A stretch of 20,000 nt of DNA from Chromera velia (Eukaryota; Sar; Chromeraceae). The notes below the pieces were generated by a model that ran no database searches, had not been told where the DNA came from, and worked only from the letters and a program-made list of their open reading frames with translations. Position 1 is the stretch's first letter. Each line of letters begins with the position of its first letter. A program made the position numbers and the translations under genes. The stretch lies in NCBI GenBank assembly GCA_018398765.1, contig JAHBMJ010001919.1, positions 1 through 20,000 of the forward strand, written 5' to 3'. Below, piece by piece: positions 9,467-18,383 of the stretch.

Positions 9467-9947
9467 CGTGTAGCATAGTGGCTAGCTACACGTTGGCAGA
9501 CGAGGGCTCATCAAGACAGAGACAGTTAGTCAAACAGAAAGTCTATCATGCTAGGCGTTTGTTACTATAATTATTCCCTCATTCATTCTGTTTCTGTCAG
9601 TTTGACTACGAACGAAAAAACGATACGATGAAACGCAACTGTTGATTTATGTGGCTAAATCACATGCAATGACGTACACGCTTACTTCGCACACGGGCCG
9701 GTTCCATCACAATCGATACGCAAAGGCGGGGCGCTCGTTGACGCTCTTACCATGACTGGTATATACGTTACAACCCGTTATACTTGATACTATATGTTGT
9801 GTGCCGCTGTGATGTCGTACGGTGCGTCCCAGATCGTCCCACATAGTAGTTCCGGCATGCCCCGGCCAGGCATTTCGCTCATGTATGTGCAGGCGCAGAG
9901 GCCACGGCTGGATCAACCCTAAACGGCAGAATAATTGCTTCTGCTTG

Positions 9948-9955
9948 CTCTTCAA
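9948..9955. repeat. Target-site duplication, left copy
   Basis: CTCTTCAA here matches CTCTTCAC at 10758-10765 in 7 of 8 bases. The uninterrupted LTR copy has a single CTCTTCAC at 12197-12204. Confidence 0.85.
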
Positions 9956-10757
9956 CTAGGAGGTGGCACTCTTTGGGAATATGTAATGTTACAGGTTTAA
10001 ATCGTGGGCCAACAACTCGTGGTGTATGTCTCTGACACACTCCATATTTAGGTCATCAGGCCATGACACACCGATGATGGTAATCACTCTCCGTGTTTAA
10101 GTCCCTTCAGCCTTCGTGAACTCTTTGGAATGACACACTCCGCAAAACACACTTCAATTTTATGTCCTCGGCCCTGAACTCTTCGGGAGTTGGTGATCCA
10201 CGGCTCAAATAGGCATAAAAGATGAAGCAAAACATATTATTTTGAGTTTGTCTAGCTAGGTAGAGGTCTTGCAGAACAAGTTACGCCTAAAAAACATAGT
10301 TTTACTCTTTATCCTTCGATGTTACTTCATGTTACCACCCTTTTTTTATTTGTCTCATAATAATATTACTGGTTACCATATTATGGGGGTTGTAGGGGTT
10401 AGTAACCTCCTCAGAAGTCAATTTTTAAAAAGTGTTTAAACGATGTTAGAAACACTTTAAAATGCTTCTAAAACAATGTTACTTCATGTTACCGAAGGAT
10501 CATATAATATTATCGGTTAGTACCACGTTACGGGGGGTTTTAGAGCAATTATATTAATAGGACAAGCTTCTTTGCATCACTTTTTACACTTTTATGCATT
10601 ATTTCATAATATAAAAGGTATTTTTAAATGTAACTGAATGAGATTGATCGATTGACATCACTTTTATAGTGTAGGTTGATGTAAAGAGGGGTATGAAATA
10701 GGAGGGGGGGGGTCGGTAACATGGTAAGTTAAACGTTCTATTACTGCCACTTCCTAG
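9956..10757. mobile_element. Non-autonomous hAT-like DNA transposon (802 bp)
   Basis: It starts CTAGGAGGTGGCA and ends TGCCACTTCCTAG: terminal inverted repeats of 13 bp with one mismatch. It is flanked by an 8-bp target duplication (9948-9955 and 10758-10765), the size made by hAT transposases, and the TAGG end fits many hAT families. The copy at 12039-12339 shows the same target without the insertion, so the boundaries come from filled versus empty site comparison. Inside it is AT-rich and no frame is long enough for a transposase, so it would depend on an enzyme encoded elsewhere. It inserted after the LTR was in place. Confidence 0.87.
10320..10550. repeat. Internal duplication inside the hAT-like element
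   Basis: TGTTACTTCATGTTACC occurs identically at 10320-10336 and 10477-10493. Each copy is followed by TAATATTAYYGGTTA and a G-run ending GGGGGTT (near 10361-10395 and 10505-10543). So a ~155-bp unit is imperfectly repeated. Confidence 0.7.
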
Positions 10758-10765
10758 CTCTTCAC
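10758..10765. repeat. Target-site duplication, right copy
   Basis: CTCTTCAC directly follows the right inverted repeat of the hAT-like element and is identical to the empty site at 12197-12204. Confidence 0.87.
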
Positions 10766-10898
10766 TCAGATAGATCCACACTGGGTGAAACTTCCTTTCT
10801 CTTCTAGCCCTATCTGACAGTCCTTGGACTTAATACGGCCGATGCATCTCTATTTATTATGTGATCCTATATGTAGGCTGCTAGCCTAGAACACATCA

Positions 10899-11571
10899 TG
10901 GCAGCAGACGTAGAAAGATCCTCTAATTTGCTAGCCACTGCAAACCAATAATCTGTTCTCGTCTCAAAAATTCCAGTCTGGGCGATTTACTTGTTGGAGC
11001 GCTTGTTGCTCCTTACCAACCCCTTTTCCACATTCGTTCCTTTGAAACCGATGGTCAAGACTTGAAAGAAGGTGGAGTTGAATAGTGCAGACAAGAAAAA
11101 AAAAATTGCAACCTTCCTCGATCTGTTTGTCTCACCGCCTCCTTCATAATCCGCAGGCGGAAGTGCAAGCACATCAAGCCCTTACAAACCATTGAAATCA
11201 TGGGAACGTGAAAAGCTCCGTGTAAATTTGCTTCCAGCCCTCCGTGTAGAGCCTTGTCATCATCAAGGAACCTTTTTCTGGTCGCACTTTGTGTAGACCT
11301 TCATTTGTCCTAGACGAGATGAGACCAACCATATCCTCAACGTTCTCTTCCACTGTCATCCACTGTCCACTTTTTCTGTTTTATCACCACGGCATGGCAA
11401 TCCATTAATGGTATCTGCCTTACGATGATAAACCTACCGACGATGAGACTGACTGTTTCTCTTTTTATCCCACCCATACAGCTGTTCCCAAGTTTGTTGC
11501 TTTTTCATCCAGATTTGAAGGCCAGACCCCAGTGGGCAGACCACAAACGGCAGACTCTAGAGGGTAGAATC
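10899..11571. other. Unassigned region between repeats
   Basis: No supported gene. On the minus strand 11172-10987 is open and could include a short terminal exon: a pyrimidine run ends TTTCAAG near 11063, followed by about 25 codons and a stop at 10989-10987. There is no matching upstream exon I can defend. It is as likely to be an old transposon fragment. Confidence 0.3.
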
Positions 11572-11672
11572 CAGAGGGCTGGGTCCCATGTTTTGGCGCA
11601 AAATCCTCCACAAAGGAGATGTCAGTTTGGAGACTCAGAGGGCCGGGCCCCATGTTTTGGCAAAAAATCCTC
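11572..11672. repeat. Two 37-bp direct repeats, 64-bp period
   Basis: Copies at 11572-11608 and 11636-11672 both read CAGAGGGCYGGGYCCCATG, then TTTTGGC, then AATCCTC. They differ at four positions, three of them transitions. Related wording (AGGAGRTGYCAGYTTGG) occurs once between them and again near 11865. Origin unknown. Confidence 0.75.
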
Positions 11673-11725
11673 TACTACGGTGCAGCAACTCTTAAACCAA
11701 AGGTCTAAATCGAGAAGGAAGGCCA

Positions 11726-11833
11726 CCAAATAACTAAATCGTTACGCCAAACAATCAAATTGCCAGAAAACCTTACCAAACAATTAAATTTCTCCATATA
11801 TAAGAAATCTGAAGGTTTGCCAAACAACTAAAT
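11726..11833. repeat. Four copies of a CCAAACAAYTAAAT motif
   Basis: The 14-mer occurs at 11726-11739, 11747-11760, 11776-11789 and 11820-11833, all in the same direction with at most two differences from CCAAACAAYTAAAT. Start-to-start spacing grows: 21, 29, 44. Clusters like this occur near the ends of DNA transposons as transposase sites, but no inverted ends are evident, so the role is open. Confidence 0.7.
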
Positions 11834-12038
11834 ATTACTGCACCGTATCCTCCACATTGTTAAAGGAGGTGCCAGCTTGGCGATGCTTGGCGACTCTGTG
11901 TGGGGCAGAACATGCAGGGGGGACAGACATAAGAGAAAGCAGAAACACAAGCAGATCAATCCCTTCATTCATTCATTTCACTCCTTCATGAAGGCTCCAT
12001 CCTCCTTCTATTTCCTTTTTGAAAAAGAAAGAAAAGGT

Positions 12039-12339
12039 ATGCATGTTGTGTGCCGCTGTAATATCGTACAGTGCGTCCTAAATCGTCCCACACAGTGGTT
12101 CCGGTATACCCCGGCCAGGCACTTCGCTCACGTATGTGCGGGCGCGGGGGCCACGGCTGGATCAACCCTGAACGGCAGAATAATTGCTTCTGCTTGCTCT
12201 TCACTCAGATCGATCCACACTAGGTGAAACCTCCTTTCTCTTCTAGCCCTATCTGACAGTCCTTGGACTTAATACGGCCGATGCATCTCCATTCATTATG
12301 TAATCCTATATACGTAGGCTGCCAGCCTAGAACACATCA
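12039..12339 (-). mobile_element. LTR fragment carrying the empty hAT target
   Basis: This is continuous with both halves of the LTR at 9467-10898 but lacks the 802-bp insertion. At 12046-12174 it differs from 9797-9925 by 15 substitutions, all transitions by eye. At 12205-12339 it differs from 10766-10898 by about eight substitutions (one transversion) and a 2-bp indel. It begins at the LTR's TGATGTG terminus (12339) and breaks off near 12039, so it is a truncated solo LTR. No polypurine tract lies beside it. Confidence 0.85.
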
Positions 12340-12389
12340 CTATAGCTAGTATATTATAGTGAACTATCTGATATACTATATAATATATT

Positions 12390-12650
12390 TTAATTAATTT
12401 TGACTCATTAGGCTGCCCACTGGCATTCTGATGTTTATTCATTACCGCATCTCTAGGTTTCTTGCTCGTATAATACTTCTTACTCTCTTTCACCTCTGCT
12501 TTCCTCGATCTGTTCTATGATTTCTTCAGCCGCCTCTTTCACTGATGGTCCTGCGAACAGTGCGTGCCTGGTTGCCTTTTCAATGCATGCCAGAGAATGA
12601 AATTCCTCCTCCTCCCTGCCCATCGATTTGTGTCGCCGTTCAGTCTGGCA
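12390..12650 (-). pseudogene. Small coding-like patch, probably decayed
   Basis: On the minus strand an ATG at 12623-12621 opens 47 codons to a TAA at 12482-12480. The peptide is acidic and helical, containing VKEAAEEIIEQIEESRG. The adjacent frame continues from 12493 with VKESKKYYTSKKPRDAV, as if a frameshift or a GT-donor (AGAG|GTGAAA) had split one reading. It could be the end of a retroelement gag (compare the Lys/Glu-rich gag tail at 7255-7500) or the last exon of an unrecognised minus-strand gene. The plus strand is also open here (ATG at 12545) but its peptide looks less like protein. Confidence 0.35.
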
Positions 12651-12963
12651 GTCAGTCTGTCACACTGATTGATGATCGAGAAAGACGGATCGAAGATGAT
12701 CTAAAGGAGCGAAAACGAAAACAAGGAATTCCTCGTTGCGGGGGGCGGGAGGGGGTGAGTATGGGAAGAAGGAAGGAAGAGGCATGCATGCAGGGACGGA
12801 AGCCTTTCGCATGGACGGACGGACGGATGTACACAGACAGATCGATGGGTCGTGGGAATATTCCCTCGGGTCGGTGTGGGCATGATAGTGGGCATGTGGT
12901 ACATGTGTGCAGTGTGTGGTGTGTGTGTTCTTGTCTCTCTTCTCCTTTTTTTCCATCTTCAAA

Positions 12964-13077
12964 GTTTCTGGCTGGACCCTGTACGTATGTCGGTACGTCT
13001 GGTTCATAACCCTGTGGTTGCATGGCCCTCTGACAGCCTTGCTGTGCTGTGTTTTGTTGGTCGGCTCCCTTCCGAAG
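12964..13077 (+). other. Possible exon, plus strand
   Basis: A pyrimidine run ends CATCTTCAAAG at 12963 and the segment ends CCGAAG|GTAGCC at 13077, both good splice matches. Two of its three frames are open: one encodes a hydrophobic stretch (FITLWLHGPLTALLCC) that could be a membrane segment, the other a soluble peptide. A phase-compatible upstream path from the ATG at 12545 can be drawn, but no convincing downstream exon follows. Confidence 0.25.
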
Positions 13078-13177
13078 GTAGCCAGGCAGACTTTGCTCGT
13101 GTGCGCGCACGTACGCAGCCGATGATTGAATGGTGTCTGTCTGACAAACATTGAAGGCATCATTTGTTGGGCTTTTT

Positions 13178-13227
13178 GAAGGGGGGGAGGGAGGGAGGGA
13201 GGGAGGGAGAGAGGGAGGGACGGAGGA
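13178..13227. repeat. (GGGA)n tract
   Basis: A run of GGGA units with one GAGA interruption, purine-only for about 45 bases. A similar shorter tract is at 13686-13708. Confidence 0.85.
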
Positions 13228-13889
13228 AAGTGGCTCTTCTCTTCTGATGTGTCAATCAGACTTTGTCATACTCTCTCGCGCACAGTGTCCTTGGAATCCC
13301 TTCTGCCTTCCTGTTCTTCTTCTTTCCTTCTGCGTGGCTTTTTTTTTTTTTCCTTTCAGACAGGATGACTTGCTTCATTGCGGATGTTTGTTTGTGCATG
13401 CAGCTCAACACAAGACGAGGACCAACGCTTTCATCGACAGACAGACAGACGGATAGAAAAGAGAGGGGAGGGAGAGGATCAGTGAACGAATGAATGACAG
13501 GTTGATGCATCAGTGTATCTATGCAAGAATGGATGAATGATGGTCGAATGAATTCGCGTACAAAAGGAAAGAGGGAGGAAGAGAAGGAGCGGAAAGGGCT
13601 CATGTCGATCGATCGCCTTCCTTTCCTTTCTTTTTCTTCTCCCTTTTCTGCTTGGTCTGCCTGCTCATGCCTCCTCAGTCGTACAGGAGGGAGGGAGGGA
13701 GGGAGGAAGCACTCTCTCTCTGTCTGTCTGTCTGTCTGTGTTTGTGTGTGTGTGGATCGAGTGAGTCGGTGGCCGGCCTGATGAACAAATGATTCCTCCC
13801 TCCCTTCTTCCTTTGAGCACCCACCCACCCAGAGCTCTCTCTCTCCCTCTCCCCCCTTCCCATTTTTTCTTTGCTGTGCTCGTCCTTCC

Positions 13890-14045
13890 TCGGTCTTTTG
13901 TTTTTTTTTTTTTCTCATCCTTCCTTGCTGGCTGACTCGATCGTCCTTGCGGCTGTGTGGTCTTTGTTTGAAAGAGGGAAAGAGGGTCGAGGGAAGGAGG
14001 AAAAACGAGAAAAGGGAAGGAAGGAAGGAAGAAAAAAAAAAGAAA
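13890..14045. repeat. Pyrimidine tract followed by purine tract (fold-back)
   Basis: T- and CTTCC-rich sequence at about 13890-13930 is followed by GGAAG/GAAAA-rich sequence at about 13970-14045. The two are complementary in type and could pair imperfectly. The same arrangement is found in intron 5 of the upstream gene. Confidence 0.6.
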
Positions 14046-15568
14046 TGAATGAAGACTTGGTTCTTGCGGAGGGAACGAAGACCGACATCGTACAAAGAAG
14101 AAGACGAGTCAACTGATACATGCAGGGAGAGTGAGAGAAGTAAATCACACAGCAGTGTCGCAAGCAGGCAGCTAGGCAGACAGATGAAGAGGGAGCAAAC
14201 CAACCCATTCTCTTACATGAACTCCCGCCCGCTCTCTTCTTTCCGTGATGAAAATGAGACAAGTGGACAGGCAGCTAGAGGTGCGGAAAATGAGAAGAGA
14301 AGAGAAGAGAAGAGGAAAGAGAGATGGTGCACGAAACGTCGCGGCGCTTTGCGAGAAAACGCTCTGGCATACACCATCCATCCATCACTCCCTCAGCCCT
14401 CCAATGGATCCTTTTTGCATGTACGTGGCCGGGCTCTGTTTTCTTCATTCATTCATCCATTCATTCGTTCATTCTTTCCTTCCTTCCTTCCTTCCTTCCT
14501 TTTCCTGCATGAATGCAAAAGAAAAGATAAGAACCAATTGATCAGTCAGTCAGTCAGGCAGTCAAGTCACGTTCGTTCTGTGCCGCGACATGTTATGTTT
14601 CCTTCCTTCCTTTATTCATTCCTCGCTTCCTTCCAGCCTACTCTTGTGATTCCTTTCTGTCTTTCTTCAAGTCGTCCGAATGATCTCTTTCTTTCTCCTA
14701 TCGTGCCTTACTTACTTCCCTTCTTTCCTTCCAGCAGACGAATTTCTCCCCCCCTTTCCCCACCTCCCATACACCCTGCAAAGTTACATGCCTTCCCCAG
14801 GAGGAAGGACTCTCCTCCCCCCCTCCTTCCCTCCCGCCCTCGAAAGATTGATGTATCATCAATTTATGGTGCCATTGGGGGTGTGTGTCTGTTCATTTGT
14901 TGATTCCATTCAAGCAGATGCTTCCTTCATTTTGTTTGCTCATTCGGGCAGACGAAGAAAACAGAAAGAACGAAAAAAGGATCTAGGCACAATTACTTCA
15001 AATCCCTCCGTTGAAGCCTTCATTGCTTTTTGGGCGTTCTCTCTCCTTCCTTCGACTCGTTGACCTCCCTTTCCTTTTCTTTCTTTTCCTTTCCTTCTGT
15101 CTCTTCTCTTGAGCCCCCCGCGTGAGTGCTCTCTCCCCTCCTTTATCAGCCGGACGTGGCGCCCCGACCTCCTCCCCCTTCGTTTCGTTCGGCACTGCAA
15201 AAGTGCGCTCGAACGAAAGGGGGTAGGGAGTGAGTGACCCAAATAGGTTGCTCTTCCCCGCTTCCTGCCTCCCTTTTCTTCCCTTTCCCCCAGCCATACA
15301 AATTGATCGGAAATTAAAAGAAACACGAAGGAAGGCAGGAAGGAAGGAAGAAAATCTTCCTGCTGCTGCTGTGCTGACTCGCCTTCACTGCAAAGTCACA
15401 GGCAACTCTTCGAAGCAAAAGTCGTGAAGGACTTACAGCCAGCCAGACACACGTGCAGGCAGGAGGGCAGAAAAAAGCAAAACAAAAGAAATCCAGGCGA
15501 GAGGAGTGGAGGGGGAAGGAGAAGGAGAAGAGCCACAAGAAGGAAGCTGACAATCAGTGTATACTTAC

Positions 15569-15601
15569 TCTCTTCAAGAGCACGACAGATAACAGAAAAT
15601 C
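15569..15601 (-). other. Isolated 33-nt microexon candidate
   Basis: On the minus strand a near-ideal acceptor (TTCTTTTTCTTTTTCAG) ends at 15602 and a near-ideal donor (GAGA|GTAAGTAT) begins at 15568. They enclose 33 nt that are open in two phases. These are the best-matching splice signals in the 12.6-17.6 kb stretch. No neighbouring exon is certain; another good minus-strand donor (CTGAG|GTAAGC) lies near 17430. Confidence 0.35.
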
Positions 15602-17689
15602 CTGAAAAAGAAAAAGAACCGCTAGCGAGTAAGGAAGACTCCGTTAGTTCTGTTCAATCAACTCGCCCTTCCTCCTTCACGCCAAGAGAAAAGATGCCAT
15701 CCCGCTGCCGCCACTTTTCTCCCTCATGTCAGTCTTTTCTCTTCCGCCCCCCCCTCTGTCTGTCTGTCGTAGGATTATTGCAAGAAGATTGAATGATTTA
15801 TGCATATGTTGGATTCGTTCGTTGGCCGACTCTTTCCTTCGTTCGTTCGCTCGTTGCATGCTTGATTTCGTTCCTTCAACCGGTTTATTGTTTTTTCTTT
15901 TCTTCTGCATGCTGTCTCTTCCCCCTCTGTCTGTCTGTTGAGGACCCCTTCTGTCTGTTGGCTCGTTAATGGGCCCCCCCCCCCGTCTGATTGAGTCCCC
16001 CTCCTAGCTCTCCTCTCCTGCTGATGCAAACACACACAACGAGCGCGTCCTTGCGATGGATGATCGGGGGGGGGCGTGTCAACAACCAGACAGCAGAAGA
16101 CAGACAGAGAGAGTCAAAACGAGACCAAGTAAGAGAGTAAATGGATGGAAGGGATGCAGGCAGGGAGCAAAGCATAAGAGCTGTTCATGCCCCCCCCCCC
16201 TCTCGATCCTTCTTTCTGTTGGATTGAAGACGTTTTCTTTCTTTGTCAGACAGACCACCCAGAGAGAAAAGGAAAGGAAAGGAGGGCACCCACGCCTTCT
16301 GCGAGGTTGCGAAAAAGAAAACAAAGCTCTGGTGGAATTATCGAGACGAAAAGAGAAATTTTCCTTCCTTTCCGTCCTTCTGTCTGGGTAAATGAGTGCA
16401 GCGAGCAGGTGAGGGGGAAAAACGAGTGAGTGAGTTAATGCAAAAACAAACAAAAGCAACAAACCCAAACGCAACCCCCCCCTCGTTGCGCGAATTTCGT
16501 GCACCTCCATTTCTCCTCCCCTTCCTTTCTGAAGAGCTTTTCTTTCTTCATACACACCCATCAGCTCCCTGCCTGCCTGCCCGCCTCCCTAGTCGACTGC
16601 AAGCAGTCAACTTTCTTTCTTTGCGAAAGAGAGAGAGAAAAGTGGAGATGAAGAAAGCGAACACCCGTAAGCTGATCGCAGTCTACCCCCCGTTCCTCTC
16701 TGGCAAGCTGCTTGTTTCGATTTCCCTTTTGAGGAATCCCCCTATCCTCTCCTCCCCTCTCCTCTGTTCGTTCATCCTTCAATCAATCAAAAACCGAAAG
16801 AAAGAAGCAAAGAAAGTCTTCATTCAGCGAGGAAAGAAAGAAGACCACCTTGGGCAGACAGGCAGGCAGGACGGGGTGGGATGCTCCTTGATGCTTTTCT
16901 TGTCCTTTTTGTTTTCTTCCTTCACCCAACCTCCTTCACCTTGAGCAGACAGATAGACAGACAGAGAGAGAGCAAATGCCGACAAACCCTCCCATCCTCA
17001 ACAGTCATGGAAACGTTCTTTCACCACCCTCATTCATTTGCAACATGCAGACAGACACACAGACAGACCGTCAGACAGAGAGAGGAAGAAAAACGTACGG
17101 GAAAAAAGATACACAGACAGATACATGGAAAGAATGGAGGAAGGAAGGAACGATATTCATCTCAAAGTTAATCCCGAGAAGGCCAAGTAGTCCCGGACGA
17201 TCGAGGCCCTCCCTCCACGTCCTTCCTTCCTTCATCTGTCAACTGCACACAAACAAACAGGGAAAGAAAAGAAAGGGAAGACAAAACAGAATTTTCCTTC
17301 CGCAGAAACAGGATCCCACAAAATTAGAAACAAAAAGGGGCATGAGGAAACACAGACGTCTGCGGACAAGCACAGATACTTCGTCCCCTGTTTGTTTCCC
17401 CTACCTGCTTTCTCCCCAGTCCACGAGAGCTTACCTCAGTGCAGGCAAGGGACTGACTGACCGACAATCTAGGTTAATGTTCCCCCCTCTCTTCCTCCGT
17501 TCCTCCACATAACAGGCAGGCACGAGAGGAAGGAAAAAATGAAAGAAAGAAAAAGGACAACAACGGGACAGCCACACATACCCACAAAAGTGACAACAAA
17601 CCCTTAATTGTTTCTCCCATCAAAAAAGAGAATAACGATGAAACCAACTGACCTGGCCATGCACGCATCTGAAAGTCAATCGCCTTGCT

Positions 17690-18345
17690 TCACTGTCTCC
17701 CCATCCCTCCCATCATCAGCTCATCCATCACCATCTCCATCTGCAGTCTGCCCCCTGTTCCTGCGGCAAACGCAGCAGAGCTACCGTTGGTCCTGTTGCT
17801 GTCCCCCCCTTCGGTGAACAAACCGCTGCCCCCCTGCTGCATCTGCATCTCCGTGTCCTCGCCGTCTCCCGTCTCCGATAGTCCAGAGACGAACAGAGTG
17901 GAACTCGAGGAGACCAGACGGGTACAAGGAACCCCCTTGACAACGCGGCCCTCCTCAAACTGGCGGCACTGGCCTCCCTGGGCCTGCTGCCCGTAGCTGT
18001 GGGGGTTGTGGTCTGCCTGTCTGTCTCCCTCCATGCTGAGGGGGGGAAAGCAGTCATTGGCCTCGACCATACCCATGCCGAGTCTTCCGGGGCCTGCACA
18101 AGGAAGAGAGAGAGAAAGAAGGAAGAGAGGAATCAATGCAACGTACCTCGATCGGCTGGTGGCCGAAAGACATGCCAACAGATATTACAGACAGGAGGGT
18201 GAAAGAGTGAGGGAGAAAAGCGAGATCATGTGGAAGGATCACTGGATGGAAGGGGGCACCATGCGATCGCGAAGTGAAGGAGAGAGGGGGGACAGCGAGC
18301 GATCAGGAAGACCTCCGAGAGAGAGGAAAAGGGGAAGGAGAGGAT

Positions 18346-18383
<38 letters not shown>

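Larger units (their letters stand above)
9467..10898 (-). mobile_element. 5' LTR of the retroelement, split by a hAT-like insertion
   Basis: On the minus strand the LTR begins TGATGTGTTC at 10898 and ends at the CGTGTAGC boundary at 9467, next to the primer-binding site. Without the 802-bp insertion and its duplicated 8 bp it is about 622 bp. Both its parts are repeated elsewhere: 9467-9775 at 6352-6663, and 9791-9955 plus 10766-10898 as one continuous stretch at 12039-12339. Each end can fold: CGTGTAGC/GCTACACG at 9467-9492, and TAGGCT/AGCCTA near 10878. A frame across 9955-9707 is also open in the copy at 12204-12040, but this is LTR, not a gene. Confidence 0.85.
12651..17689. other. About 5 kb of polypurine/polypyrimidine simple sequence
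   Basis: Most of this stretch consists of CTTCC, GGAAG, CAGA/GACA, CTGT, GGGA and similar short motifs, in the same style as the introns of the 2336-6013 gene. Frames of 100-300 codons occur on both strands, but they are Ser/Phe/Leu/Pro-rich or Arg/Lys/Glu-rich translations of these motifs and carry no domain. It could be intergenic, or introns and untranslated parts of a transcript whose exons I can only glimpse (12964-13077 plus, 15569-15601 minus). Confidence 0.6.

Noticed and set aside
9467-9520. tRNA-derived SINE head (TAGCATAGTGG resembles a Pol III A box)
   Set aside because: No acceptable B box follows at the right distance, and the sequence is better explained as the end of an LTR beside a primer-binding site.
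9707-9955. Conserved 40-residue frame shared with 12040-12204 on the minus strand
   Set aside because: It starts at a non-ATG codon inside the LTR and the sharing is explained by the repeat itself; many substitutions change amino acids.
12545-13009. Plus-strand 154-codon frame with ATG and a good GTGAGTAT donor inside
   Set aside because: It runs into simple sequence; the antisense reading of its first part looks more protein-like, and the exon chain after it could not be completed.
13256-14903. Frames of up to 315 codons in the simple-sequence region
   Set aside because: Overlapping openness in several frames, Ser/Phe/Leu or Arg/Lys/Glu bias from CTTCC/GGAAG motifs, no domain, no consistent exon structure.
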